DNA from: Glycine soja
Lineage: Eukaryota; Streptophyta; Magnoliopsida; Fabales; Fabaceae
Length of the DNA: 64,000 bases
Direction: 5' to 3'
Assembly: GCF_004193775.1 (NCBI RefSeq)
Contig: NC_041002.1
Location: 10,452,485 to 10,516,484, forward strand
Below the pieces are notes generated by a model. It had not been told where the DNA came from. It saw only the letters and a list, made by a program, of their open reading frames with translations, and searched no databases. A program made the position numbers and the translations under genes. Position 1 is the first letter of the stretch. Each line of letters opens with the position of its first letter. Of the stretch, positions 1 to 12,388 are shown piece by piece.

Positions 1-2716
1 TATAGGCATTGTTATTGATCCTCTCCAAAACCTGAAAAGGTCCATCCCCTCTAGGGCTAAGCTTGGGTTTTCTTTTAGTAGGGAATCTATCCTTCCTAAG
101 ATGGAGCCAAACCCAGTCACCCTTTTTAAGAACTAGCTCTTTTCTTCCTCTATTGCCTTTAGTTGAATACACCTTTGTTTGGTTCTCTATTTGGTTCTTA
201 ACCCTCTCATGCAACTTCTTTACAAACTCTGACCTAGATTCCCCTTCTTTATGTATAAAAGAAGTGTATAGTGGGAGGGGAATGAGGTCTAACGGTGTTA
301 GGGGATTGAACCCATAGACAACCTCAAAAGAGGACTGCTTGGTGGTTCTATGAACCCTCCTGTTGTAGGCAAATTCTACATGAGGAAGATACTCATCCCA
401 ATATTTATGGTTGCCTTTCAAAAGAACCCTTAAAAGGGTGGATAAAGACCTATTCACTACCTCTGTTTGCCCATCAGTTTGTGGATGACAAGTGGTAGAG
501 AAAATAAGTTTAGTTCCTAGCTTAGCCCATAGGGTTTTCCAAAAGTGGCTAAGGAACTTAGCATCTCTATCTAACACAATGGTCCTAGGCAAACCATGGA
601 GTCTCACAACTTCCCTAAAAAAGAGTTTTGAGATATAGGAAGCATCATCCACCTTGTGGCATGGTATAAAGTGTGCCATCTTGCTAAACCTATCCACCAC
701 CACAAAGATAGAGTCTACACCTCTTTGGGTTCTAGGAAGCCCAAGGACAAAGTCCATACTAATGTCTACCCAAGGTGCAGATGGGATGGGTAAGGGTGTG
801 TATAGCCCATGAGGCATCACCCTAGACTTGGCTTGTAAACAAGTCACACATCTAGTGCAATGCTTATGGACATCTTTCTTCATATGGGGCCAATAAAACT
901 TTTCTATGAGTAAGACAACGGTCTTGTCTATCCCAAAGTGGCCCATGAGCCCACCCTCATGGCTCTCTTTCACAAGTAATTTCCTAATGGATCCTTGGGG
1001 TATGCAAAGCTTTCCCTCTTTGAACAAATACCCCTCAGCCAAATAGAATCCATCTTGGGCCTTTTTGCCACAACTCTCGTAAATGGGAGAGAAATGTTCA
1101 TCTAAAGCATACAAGTCCCTAATATTATCAAATCCTAAAATTTGAGCTCCTAGGGAGCAAAACAATGTGTGTCTCCTAGAGAGGGCATCAGCTACCACAT
1201 TTGTTTTTCCCTTTTTGTATTTGATAACATATGAAAATTGCTCTAGGAACTCTACCCATTTTGCATGCCTCTTGTTTAACTTGCTTTGCCCTCTAATGTA
1301 CTTAAGTGATTGATGATCACTATGAATGACAAATTCCTTGGAAACAAGGTAATGTTCCCATGTTTGGAGGGCTCTTATTAATGCATAAAGCTCTTTATCA
1401 TAGGTGGGGTAGTTAAGGGTGGCACTATGAAGTTTTTCACTAAAATAAGCAATAGGGTGCCCACCTTGTAACAATACAGCTCCAACTCCCACTCTAGAGG
1501 CATCACATTCTAGCTCAAAAGTTTTAGAAAAGTCAGGAAGAGCTAGAACAGGTGCCTTAGTAAGCTTTTCTTTGAGCAAAGCAAAGGCTTGCTCTTGTTT
1601 TTCACCCCAGGTAAATGCCACATTCTTCTTCACCAGCTCATTGAGAGGTGATGCAATTGTAGAGAAATTAGGAACGAACCTTCTATAGAAGCTTGCTAAC
1701 CCATGGAAGCTCCTAATATCTCCCACACTTTTTGGGGTGGGCCATTCTTGGATGGCCTTGAGTTTTTTAGGGTCCACTTGGACCCCATTTCTACCAACTA
1801 CAAAACCAAAGAAGACTATATTATCTACACAAAAGGTACACTTCTCTATATTTGCATAGAGGGTGTTTTTCCTAAGGACTGAAAGAACTTGCCTGAGATG
1901 TCCTAAGTGATCATCTAGGCTCCTACTGTACACTAAAATATCATCAAAATAAACAACTACAAATCTACTTATGAAATCCCTTAAGACATGATGCATAAGC
2001 TTCATAAAGGTGCTTGGTGCATTAGTGAGCCTAAAAGGCATCACCAGCCATTCATACAAACCAAACTTGGTCTTGAAAGCGATTTTCCACTCATCACCCT
2101 TTTTCATCCTGATTTGGTGATAACCACTTTTAAGATCAATTTTTGAAAAGATATTGGCACCATGCAACTCATCAAGCAAATCATCAAGTCTAGGAATGGG
2201 GTGCCTACACTTTACAGTGATGTTGTTGATGGTCCTGGAATCTGTACACATTCTTCACGTATCATCTTTTTTGGGCACCAATAACACTGGCACAACATAT
2301 GGGCTTAGGCTCTCTTGGACCCAGCCCTTCTCCAACAATTCTTTAACCTGAGACTCTATCTCCTTAGTCTCCTGAGGGTTAGTCCTATAGGCTGGCCTAT
2401 TAGGAAGGCTTACTCCTGGGACTAAATCTATTTGGTGTTCTATTCCCCTTAAAGGAGGTAGCCCAGGGGGTATCTCTTTGGGAAATATATCACCAAATTC
2501 ATGTAAGAGTTCTTGGACCTTTGGGGGTAAGGTATCAAATGTAGGAATTGTGGCAAAGCTAAGAGATGTTTCCCTTGATAGGAGAAGGTAGAAATATTGT
2601 TTAAGAAGGAGTGCTCTTTTAATATCACCTTTTGTTGCAAAATGATTTTCCTTCTTAACAATCTTCTTGGAGGAATCCTTTTCCTCTTTTTCCTTCCCCC
2701 TGGCCTTTGAAGACAA
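1..2716 (-). pseudogene. Element A pol: reverse transcriptase, RNase H and integrase, one internal stop, open at window edge
   Basis: Copies element RNA into DNA and integrates it. From 2716 downward: a lysine-rich linker, then RT with LVPKKDDT. The next codon is TGA at 2255-2257, where related elements have Trp. Beyond it the frame continues to base 1 with the RT core ([13 protein letters not shown] near 1930-1965), FFGFVVG, the RNase H stretch with ELECDAS and VVADALSRR (near 1180-1200), then integrase with an HHCC-type zinc region ([15 protein letters not shown]), [15 protein letters not shown] and [10 protein letters not shown], and [12 protein letters not shown] at the edge. Segments I translated were open on both sides of the stop. 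The ORF is cut by the window, so total length is unknown. A single Trp-to-stop change appears to be the main lesion in this part. Confidence 0.88.
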
Positions 2717-3133
2717 GGCCTTACTATCCTTTTTTTTTCTTTTGTTTTTCTAATTTTTCTTCCTCATCCCTCTTATCTTTCATAGATAGTTGATCTTTGG
2801 CCACCTGTGAAGGTGTTTGAGGATGCAACACAAATTTAGTGCCAAGATGGGTGAGGGTAATCTCATTAGTTAGGCCATTATAAATGATCTTCCTATCAAA
2901 TTGCCACGGCTTCCTAAAAGAATATGTCCTACCTCCATGGGAACTATATAACAATTAACTTCATCCTTATATGTCGTAATGGAGAAAGGTACATTCACTT
3001 GTTGGTTAACTATCATTTCCCCTTGCTCATTGAGCCATTGAAGTTTATAAGGTTTTGGATGGGGAATGATAGTGAGGTTCAACTTGGAAACTAATCTTGT
3101 GCTACAACAATTGCAACAAGATCCACTATCCAC
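2717..3133 (-). pseudogene. Element A retropepsin-like aspartic protease, frameshifted
   Basis: Processes the Gag-Pol precursor in the family. The active-site motif DSGS is seen at the start (near 3119-3133), followed by a beta-strand-rich domain with YKLQWLNEQG and ILLG. After ILLG the expected GRPWQFDRK continues only in another frame (near 2910-2925), showing a one-base lesion. A second frame change lies in the lysine-rich poly-A/T tract near 2717-2760. The protease would normally be fused to gag upstream and RT downstream. The domain call is secure; the copy is non-functional. Confidence 0.8.
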
Positions 3134-3540
3134 AATAAGAGAACAAGTTTTATCTAAAATTTTGCATCTTGTATGAAAGATGTTCTCTCTTTGGGATTGA
3201 GATAAATCACAAGATTAACCTCCAAGGAGCCTTCTAACCATTAAGAGGTCACCTTCTTCATGGGGGTAGACTTCCTCACTAGACTCTTCACCCCTTACTT
3301 CATCTTCACTTCCACTAGAGGAAGGGCAAGAAGTAGTCTCCTCTTGACTACAATAAATGTCTTGACCCCTCATGATCATGGTTTTCTTTGTGGGGCATTG
3401 AGAGGCAATGTGACCTCTCCCAAGACATTTGAAGCATTTAATGTTGCTAGTCCTTTCTTGGGAACTAGTCTTAGGGGTGTATTTCTCTGTGGTCTTACCC
3501 TTATCTTCCTTGGGTTTTGAAGGTGCAGCCCCTAAAATTC
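3134..3540 (-). pseudogene. Element A gag C-terminus with CCHC zinc knuckle
   Basis: This is the nucleic-acid-binding end of gag. The knuckle CFKCLGRGHIASQC (C-x2-C-x4-H-x4-C) is encoded near 3408-3441 and is followed by an acidic serine-rich linker leading to the protease. Upstream on the minus strand the lysine/threonine-rich spacer runs straight into the LTR pair at 3541. The sequence resumes at 5467, so the original gag was continuous across the insertion. Confidence 0.82.
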
Positions 3541-4501
3541 TGATGCAAGCTCCATTGGAGCTTGTAGGCCTAGGATCTTCTTCATCAATGGATTCCTTTG
3601 CTTCTTGGAAGATAAATGGCAGCGGAATGGAGAAGGAAGAGAGAGAGGAGACGCCACTTCAAGGAGAAGATGAGTCTAGAAGAAGCTCACCACCATAGGA
3701 GGCCATGGATAAGAGCTTGGAGGAAGAAGGAGATGAATGAAGGGAGAGGGAGAGAAGAGCACGAAATTTTGTGCTCAAAAGGAGCTCTGAAATCTGAAGT
3801 TAATATTCAAATGATCAAATTTGAAAAAAAATGCATACACATGACCTCTATTTATAGCCTAAGTGTCACACAAAATTGGAGGGAAATTCAAATTTCACTT
3901 GAATTTGAAATTGAATTTGTGGAGCCAAACTTTGGAGCCAAAATTTCACTAATTATGATTAGTGAATTTTAGTTATGGTTCAGCCCACTAATCCAAGATC
4001 AATTCCAAGATTCTCCACTAAGTGTGCTTAGGTGTCATGAGGCATGAAAAGCATAAAGGACATGCACAAAGTGTGACTATATGATGTGGCAATGGGGTGT
4101 AGTAAGCAAATGCTCACCTCCCCCTCTAAAATTTAATTGGATTGGGCATCTACCAATTCAATTAAATTTATTTCCAACCACACACATCAAATATCCACTT
4201 AGTGCATGTGAAATTACAAAACTACCCCTAATAAAAAACTAGTCTAGGTGCCCTAAAATACAAGGGCTGAAAAATCCTATATTTCTAGGGTACCCTACCT
4301 ACATTATGGAGCCCTAAATACAAGGCCCAAAAATAATGAAACCTTAATTTAATATTTACAAAGATAAGTGGGCTCGTACTTAGCCCATGGGCCCGAAATC
4401 TACCCTAAGGCTCATAAGAACCCTAGGGCCTTCTCTTGCATCTCTGGCCCAATCTACTTGGAGTTTTCTATCCAATGCCCTTGCGGGGTAGGATTGCATC
4501 A
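3541..4501 (-). repeat. LTR copy 1 of the element A family
   Basis: It is about 961 bp, TG..CA bounded, and differs from the neighbouring LTR at only a handful of positions I could see (for example GCGGAATGG versus GCGAAATGG near 3615/4580). It contains AG-rich stretches and GAATTTGAAATTGAATTTG. An incidental 118-codon reading frame inside (3616-3972) recurs in each copy and resembles no protein I know. Confidence 0.85.
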
Positions 4502-4504
4502 TTA

Positions 4505-5466
4505 TGATGCAAGCTCCATTGGAGCTTGTAGGCCTAGGATCTTCTTAATCAATGGATTCCTTTGCTTCTTGGAAGATAAATGGCAGCGAAATGGAGAAGG
4601 AAGAGAGAGAGGAGACGCCACTTCAAGGAGAAGATGAGTCTAGAAGAAGCTCACCACCATAGGAGGCCATGGATAAGAGCTTGGAGGAAGAAGGGGATGA
4701 ATGAAGGGAGAGGGAGAGAAGAGCACGAAATTTTGTGCTCAAAAGGAGCTCTGAAATCTGAAGTTAATATTCAAATGATCAAAGTTGAAAAAAAATGCAT
4801 ACACATGACCTCTATTTATAGCCTAAGTGTCACACAAAATTGGAGGGAAATTCAAATTTCACTTGAATTTGAAATTGAATTTGTGGAGCCAAACTTTGGA
4901 GCCAAAATTTCACTAATTATGATTAGTGAATTTTAGTTATGGTTCAGCCCACTAATCCAAGATCAATTCCAAGATTCTTCACTAAGTGTGCTTAGGTGTC
5001 ATGAGGCATGAAAAGCATGAAGGACATGCACAAAGTGTGACTATATGATGTGACAATAGGGTGTAGTAAGCAAATGCTCACCTCCCTCTCTAAAATTTAA
5101 TTGGATTGGGCATCTACCAATTCAATTAAATTTATTTCCAACCACACACATCAAATATCCACTTAGTGCATGTGAAATTACAAAACTACCCCTAATACAA
5201 AAACTAGTCTAGGTGCCCTAAAATACAAGGGCTGAAAAATCCTATATTTCTAGGGTACCCTACCTACATTATGGAGCCCTAAATACAAGGCCCAAAAACA
5301 ATGAAACCTTAATCTAATATTTACAAAGATAAGTGGGCTCGTACTTAGCCCATGGGCCCGAAATCTACCCTAAGGCTCATAAGAACCCTAGGGCCTTCTC
5401 TTGCATCTCTGGCCCAATCTACTTGGAGTTTTCTATCCAATGCCCTTGCGGGGTAGGATTGCATCA
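4505..5466 (-). repeat. LTR copy 2 of the element A family
   Basis: It is about 962 bp, with the same TG..CA boundaries as copy 1 and followed by target-site duplication AATTC. On the minus strand this is the upstream LTR of the pair. Confidence 0.85.
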
Positions 5467-6386
5467 AATTCCATGGGCTTGGTGCTTCCTTGGATAAGAG
5501 TGAGAGCCATAAGATTTTGAAGAAGACTTTCTTTTAAGTTGTTGCTCCACTCTTATACAAAGTTGGACTAGCTCATCTATGTCCCTATGGAAGGAGTTCA
5601 ACCTTGTCCCTCACTTCCATATTAAGCCCACTAAGGAACCTAGCTATGGTTGTTCTTTCCTCCTCCCTAAGTCCAGCTCTTAAAGGGAGTAGTTCCATTT
5701 GTTGTCTATATTCTTCAACACTCATACTCCCTTGTCTAAGCCTTTGGAGCTTGTCCATAAGCTCCCTCTCATAGTAGGAGGGAATGTGTCTTTTCCTAAG
5801 GGCACTCTTAATATCATTCCAATACTCTACTGTAGGATCCCCATGAATCCTTCGTTCCCTAACAAGGGAAGTCCACCAATAGAGGGCATACCCTTGAAAG
5901 CTAAGGGTAGCCAATGGAACTTTTCTCTCTTCACTAATATGATGGCAAACAAAGAGTTGTTAACCCTTCATTTCCCAATCTAAGTAGGCCTCAACATTAT
6001 CTTTTCCATGGAAATGAGAGGCTAATGTTAACCTCTTGAGGCCTTCTATCCTTTTCTCTTCTTTGGGAGTGATGTTTAGTATGTGAACTATGACGCCCTC
6101 TATAATAGTCGCTAAGTTCTTCACTTAAACTCTTGCAAGAGTCATGACTACTATAGGAGGCATGTTTTTTTCTTTTCATTTCTTTCATTATTTTTCTTCT
6201 TTCTTCCTCTCTTATTTTCTCTCTTTCATCTTGACTTATTTCTTCCACTCTTTTTTTACCTTTTTCTTTTCTCTCTTGTTTTTCTTTCCACAACTTAAGG
6301 GATCTCAACTCATCTAATATCTTATACAAGGGGTTCTTAGGAGTAGAACCCTCACCATTAACACTTGATGAAGAATGAAGACTCAT
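5467..6386 (-). pseudogene. Element A gag, N-terminal and core part, frameshifted
   Basis: Structural capsid protein of the retrotransposon. It begins at 6386 with a charged coiled-coil-like N-terminus rich in Lys/Glu and Arg. It continues into the retrotransposon gag core (YALYWWTSLVRERR, MDKLQRLRQGSMSVEEY, ARFLSGLN; 5585-5914) and a short C-terminal part before the LTR pair at 5467. Lesions visible: a frame change near 5997 (after FPWKR), a stop in the region between 5997 and 5914, and a frame change after VELLP at 5585. The family would encode one uninterrupted gag reading through to the CCHC knuckle at 3408-3441. Non-functional. Confidence 0.82.
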
Positions 6387-8284
6387 GTTGGTTCATAAGT
6401 TATGGTTCTTTCTTGTTGGGGGTTTCAAAAAAAGGTAAAAGAAACTATGGTTGAAACTAGCCAAAATAAACACTAAATGAGGTGTGAAAGATACAGTAAA
6501 AACTAATTGGTAAAAGGCTAGCTATCTAGGCGGTTTGACAATGGAGGGTAAAGGAAATAAGCTATGAAAGTAAGCAAGAAATTAAAGTGCAAGAAATGCA
6601 AACTAGGTGGATCCTAAGAGTGTTTGGATGACCTCATTTAAGGTTCCCAACAAAACACTCACTATCCTAAGGGAAAATTGCCTAAAATTATTACACACAA
6701 ATGGAAGTAGGGTGACCTATTGGAGGCTCCCAACTTACTTCCAATGAAAGGCCTTTTTGTTAGAAAATTTGAAAGAAAACAAATTGCCAATTACAAAATT
6801 ACAAAAAAAAAGTCCTCAATTGTGGTGGCTATTCTCTCTTTAGTGTTTCACTCAATTTGGAGTGCTTCTTAGTCAAATAGCTCTTAAGGTGGTTGGCCCC
6901 TTGCTTCTTTACTCAAATTCTTCAAGATATGGCACCAATACTCCTTTCCAATTCCCTATATGGCAACTCACAAGCAAGGAAACAAAGAGACAAGCAATAA
7001 CCAAAGACAAAAAAAATGAAATGAAAGCTAAACCAATAGAGTTTTAACAAGACAAATTTCCAAGGATTATTCAACAATTAAAACAATGAAAAGCACAAAA
7101 AAAGCAAGCTAGGACTCAAAGAGAAACCTAGAATGGCTCTAGAGTAGAGTAGAAAAACTAAAAAAAAAAAAGACTCAAGAAACCTCTAGTTTTGGCACTT
7201 GTTTTCACAATAATTTTCAATTGAAATTTCAGAACTAGGATTGGTATTAAATAGGCACCAATTATAGAGAAAATTTTGAGCCAAAACAACAAGCACACTT
7301 TCCTTTCACTTTTTTTTCCTGGACACTGATTTTTCTGCCAACTTGTGCAATTTTGAGCCAAAACAACAAGCACACTTTCGCTTGGTTCTTTTTTTATAAT
7401 TTTGGTCCAGATGTCTAGAAAATTCAGTAAAACTTTAAGCTCAAAAAACGTAGTGACCAATTCCCAGTAATTTATACAAGTTTGTATGTTCAAGCTGCCA
7501 GCACCAGCGATTTCAACCTAGAAATCAAGAGTAGTGTTTATGTTGCTTAAGGCTTGGATAGTTACAATTTGTGTTTGCTTATGCTCAATTATCTTGAATA
7601 ACACAATTCAAGAGAGCTTAAGACTTATTTTGATTCACAAATCCAGCCACAACTCAGCACCACAACTCAACTTCATCATAGGCATCATGTAGGAAACTTT
7701 GAAAACAAAAAAAAGTTCAAGAACAAGACTACTTCTAGGAATTGATTTAGAACATGTTATGAACTAAATAACATGCATGAATTAGACTCAAAATTCAAAA
7801 GATAGGCTATGAATGACAAGAATACATGAACAAATGTATCTAGAATTCAATCAACAAAATAAAAATTCAACACAAACTTAGAACATAATGTGACAATTAC
7901 TATGACTAAACATGACTCTAAGACAACATGGATTAAGTGATTTACACTTAGATTTTTGTGTTTTTTTTTCTAATCAATATTTTGGAAGAAAATTTAGATC
8001 TAAAGGTTCAGCACAAGAATATTATGAATGAAAAATGATAGAACCTAAAATCAACAAAAAAACATGATTCAAGAGTAGATCTACAAAATTTGAACCATAG
8101 AAATGCAAGAACAAGTGTAGATCTAAGATTTAATCGGTTTATTTTTTTGAATCTACTCTAAACAGCACCAAACCACAAGACAATGGAGGATATACAAGGA
8201 GAATAAGATGAAGAACAAGGAATTAAAGAGAATCCACCGAACAAAAAGATAGAGGAAGCAAAAGAACATCACCTAGATGAAGAT
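6387..8284 (-). other. Element A untranslated leader, no gene seen
   Basis: About 1.9 kb of A/T-rich sequence lies between the PBS and gag. I found no coding similarity or significant repeat in it. A near-duplicate pair GAGCCAAAACAACAAGCACACTTTC occurs around 7270 and 7352. A long leader is common in plant Ty3 elements. Confidence 0.6.
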
Positions 8285-8297
8285 GCTCTTGATACCA
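8285..8297 (-). other. Element A primer-binding site (tRNA-Met type)
   Basis: Read on the minus strand the sequence is TGGTATCAAGAGC, two bases after the LTR end. It matches the 3' end complement of initiator tRNA-Met (TGGTATCAGAGC) except for one extra A. This placement fixes the LTR at 8300 as the 5' LTR of element A. Confidence 0.75.
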
Positions 8298-8299
8298 CA

Positions 8300-8805
8300 T
8301 GATGTAAGCTCCATTGGAGCTTGTAGGCCTAGGATCTTCTTCATCAATGGATTCCTTTGCTTCTTGGAAGATAAATGGAAGCGGAATGGAGAAGGAAGAG
8401 AGAGAGGAGACGCCACTTCAAGGAGAAAATGAGTCTAGAAAAAGCTCACCACCATAAGAGACCATCGATAAGAGCTTGGAGGAAGAAGGTGATGAATGAA
8501 GGGAGAGGGAGAGAAGAACACGAAATTTTGTGCTCTAAAAGAGCTATGAAATCTGAAGTTAATATTCAAATGATCAAAGTTGAAAAAAATGCACACACAT
8601 GACCTCTATTTATAGCCTAAGTGTCACACAAAATTGGAGGGAAATTTGAATTTCAATTCAAATTTCACTTGAATTTGAAATTGAATTTGTGGAGCCAAAC
8701 TTTGGATCCAAAATTTCACTAATTATGATTAGTGAATTTTAGTTATGGTTCAGCCCACTAATCCAAGATCAATTCCAAGATTCTCCACTAATTGTGCTTA
8801 GGTGT
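8300..8805 (-). repeat. Element A 5' LTR, part adjacent to the PBS
   Basis: It starts TGATGTAAGCTCC and matches the LTRs at 3541 and 4505 up to CTTAGGTGT, where insertion G begins. The 5-bp target duplication GGTGT is at 8801-8805 and again at 14168-14172. It includes a short duplicated GAATTTCAATTCAAATTT segment absent from the other copies. Confidence 0.88.
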
Positions 8806-9452
8806 TGTCGCAACCTACCCTTCAGCGGGAGGGCGACGCGTGGCTCGCGGGTGCATCTTCCAAGAAAGGAATACGCACGGAGTTGTGACGTCCCTAAATA
8901 ATGACTGATTTAATAGTAATAAATGAAATAGCAGAAACCATGAGAAATTTTTTTTCTTCTTTTTCTTTTCTCTCTCTTTTTCACGGTAATTCAATTCAGA
9001 AGGAAAATTATCACTATAGAGTCCTAAATGGTCAGTTCACAACTCTATTTGGAGTCTTTTCTTTCTGATCACTCATAACCTCTAAACTATTTTGCTCTTT
9101 CAAAGAGAAAAATATACCAGCCATCATTTTAGGTTGTCACGTGAAAAATAATAAAATGCGGTCAGTAAACTCTTTTAAATAAAGTTTGTTAACTCTTCCT
9201 TTTCAAATAACAAGATTAAACATAATTACATTCATCAGCTAAAACTGTTCAAAATATGGGAGTTTGCAAAATAACATAGTGACATCCAGAGCAAAGGTAA
9301 CAACTGTGGTGGCTTCAGCCACATATATACAATCATCAAAATTTCTATACAATAGGTCTACCCACCCAAAAATCAAAAGAGTAAACCTAGCAGTCTGAAC
9401 TAGATACACCCACCCACAAAAAGTATGTACACCTAGTCTAAGGAGCTGTCTG

Positions 9453-9884
9453 CTACGATGAAGAGTGGTCACTATTCGCTGTCCCTCCAGGGCCGCTCTC
9501 CTCTGTAGATTCTGCCTCAGATGCTGACATAATATCCTCTGGGGAATCAACATCAGGGAGTGGGTCTTCATCATCCTCAGGTAAGTCAAGGGCGTCCACA
9601 GCAGGTTCAGGAGGTAACTCCTCTGGGTCATCTTCAAGATCCTCTTCAGAGGATGACACCTCTATCACTTGAACCGGCTCAACTAGTCGATATGGAGTAG
9701 GTTTAGGTAGTATCCCCTCCATAGGCTACTGAAGTGTGCGTGCGGGTTCCTCCGGATGTACTAATGAAGTAGCAATGAGTCGAATTGTGCCACGGAATCG
9801 GCACCTTTCATTGCCTTCGAGGGTCTCCAAAACACCCTCTAGGCACTCCATCACAACACGATCATGGATCAACTGCGCTGCCAT
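9453..9884 (-). pseudogene. Acidic ORF inside unit H, one internal stop, function unknown
   Basis: From the ATG at 9884-9882 the frame runs 143 codons to a stop at 9453, interrupted by one TAG (9726-9728, codon 53). The N-terminal part starts MAAQLIHDRVVMECLEGVLE; the C-terminal part is extremely acidic (runs such as EVSSSEEDLEDDPEELPPEP) and proline/serine-rich. No catalytic motif, membrane segment or zinc site is visible. The same frame on both sides of the stop and the biased composition argue for former coding. I do not recognise a named family. It could be the tail of a gag-like or LTR-encoded protein. No function is proposed. Confidence 0.5.
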
Positions 9885-12308
9885 CGCGATCTACAAGAGA
9901 TAAAAGGAAGAGGGTAGACTCTTTCACAAGAAATCTAACTACAGGTAACAATACAATGCATCCCATTTAACATCCTGTCTCCATTTTTAAGCCCTGTAAT
10001 CGATTACACACCCTTGGTAATCGATTACCAGAGGCTAATTTCCAGATACCACCCAAGATACATAGCTGGCCAGCCGCCACACAAGCCTCCTTGCTTTGTG
10101 GACTTTGTTCTTTTATTGGTTGACTGCCAGGAGCTCGCCTGCTTAGGTACGTCGCAGGTTCTCACTGACTGACTATGCCCGGGTTGGGTCGGGATTGGTC
10201 AAGCTTGGTTTTGGGCAATAGCTCCCCACCTGACATCCCCAAGGTCTCCTGACCCCCCACAACATATCTCCAGGTACCACTCTGTGGTCAACAAACAAAA
10301 GTAGGAAGACTGACTCTTCCAGGCTTTCTCACATCAAGCTTGTTGGATTATGGGGCACCCGTCATATGTGGTACTAGGTGGCGATCGGGCGATGGCACAA
10401 ATCAACTCTCCCACTTCCACAAGTCAAACATAAACACACCATCCCCATTTGCTCACCTTTCAACTGAGCTCACGCACTCCTACGTAGCCCTTATCCTTGT
10501 TCCTCTCAGCACCGGGTCCCTATCAACCCCTCCAAGCTTCCACAATATCCAAGCAATTCAATTTCATTTATCATGAAGCTACCCTAAACCAAGAAAACAG
10601 AGTAGAGGCAGAAAACTCTGCCCAAAACACATTCAAATACCACAGCTTTCCTTACTCATATACCCCAGTAACATTCTCTTCGTTCCAATTCATTAACCGT
10701 TGGATCACCTTGAAAATTTTACTGGAGGTTCCTAGTACATAAATCTACATTTTAACCGTTGGGATCTGCTAGAAAATACCTGGAACCCGATATGTACTAA
10801 TCTTCCCATGACTAGCAATGCACACCCATTTTTCTGGACTATGTAAAAAAAACTGCTGCACAATTTTGACAGCATTTCTCTGCATAAAATGGCAGATTTC
10901 GAAATCCAACTTGCCCACATCCAATTTTGCTCAAATTGAATCCTACAAGTCCTAAATCATGTATAAATCATATTTAAACCAAAAGCAAACTTCAGACCAA
11001 AGCAAATCAAATTATAGGTATCCAAAACCCACCAATTTAGTGAATTCTCAAGGTTTGAAAAGTGAAAATGAGAATTGGGTAATTTTGGGGTAAACTCTCA
11101 TCTCAATCAAGTCTATAACATTGATTTGGACTTGTTCAAACTGGTTTTAAGGTGAAAACCCCACTCATTCAAAATTTGACCTCTCAACACCCAATTTACT
11201 CTAGAAATGGCTCTTGCTTTCACCTTTGTCCCTCATTTTTCTCATTTGCTCTGCCCAAGCTTTCCTACAAGTCCTAATTGACATTCTAAACTAGAATTAA
11301 CTCACTTTAGACTCCAATTTCCACTAACCCCGAATTTGGCTTTTCAAACCCTCAAAATCTCACACTTTTCCACTCACAACACTACCATTCTCACATTTAA
11401 CCCTAAGTTAACTCTCCCCATCATCTCTACCAGTTTTCCATCAACATTTTAAGCATACATAAATCACAAAGCATCATTATAAAACCCTAAAATAGAATGG
11501 GTAGCTTTACTCACATCAAACATGTCAAGTTTAGCATGATTTCAACAAATTCCTTCACAAATAACTATCGTAAGGCATTAACCTAGTAGAACTACCCATC
11601 ATAGCTCCCAAAAACCCAACACCCACGAATTTCAAGTGAGAAGAAGTCCACCCATACATGAAATTCGAAGCCCCACAACGTAGAGGTGTGCTCCAAGACT
11701 CCGAAAATGGCTTCTCTTTGCAATTTGGAGTAGAAAGGAGGAGGGATTTTGAAGCTTCAATGGAGAACAATGGTGGAGAAGAAGGAAGAAGAAAAACAAC
11801 GTGGAAGGTGAGGAAAAGTTTCTGAATTTTTTGCTGAAGGAAGAGAGAGAATTTGGCTTTTATTAAAAAAAATGATTTTCTTTTCCCTTTTTTTTCTTCT
11901 CATAAAGCAATGCCACTTGTCCCATTTTAGGTGGAGCAAAAAGGGGCCCACCTTTTTCCCTTGATGTGACTTCATACTCAGCCACAAGGAGAGAAAAATT
12001 TGACCTTTTGAATGCTAAAAATCATGCCTCGGTTTGCGTTCCACTTCTTTGGTTCCAGTCCCTCGCATTTCTCTGCACCCGTCGGGGCCCGTTTTCGAAA
12101 GTAGGCAATATATATATATCAAAATGCTCATAATGAGACCCTGAGCGTGGTTCAGAGGTTGGTTTTATTAAATTTTAAGTTGCACGCAAAATGATAATTT
12201 TTTAGACTAATTAATTGCGAATTCCTCTATAACCGTTCGGTTATGGGTTACTCTTTGTTAATTAGTCTAACTCGCGTATCTTTCTCCTAATGTACATACT
12301 TCTACCAA

Positions 12309-12309
<1 letters not shown>

Positions 12310-12385
<76 letters not shown>
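12310..12385. repeat. (AT)n microsatellite
   Basis: About 75 bp of uninterrupted AT dinucleotides near the TGTGACACCC end of unit H. LTR I has a similar tract at the same relative place (35403-35463). Confidence 0.97.

Positions 12386-12388
<3 letters not shown>

Larger units (their letters stand above)
3541..5466 (-). mobile_element. Head-to-tail LTR pair with a 3-bp interior, inserted in gag of element A
   Basis: Two LTRs of about 961 and 962 bp lie in the same orientation, separated only by TTA at 4502-4504. Each begins TGATGCAAGC and ends GGATTGCATCA on the plus strand. The outer flanks carry a perfect 5-bp duplication AATTC (3536-3540 and 5467-5471), so the pair behaves as one integration unit. 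There is no PBS, gag, pol or polypurine tract inside. The LTRs belong to the same family as element A's own LTR at 8300. Confidence 0.85.

Noticed and set aside
3616..3972. 118-codon frame repeated at 4580 and 8375
   Set aside because: Lies inside LTR copies; repeats only because the LTR repeats, with no recognisable domain.
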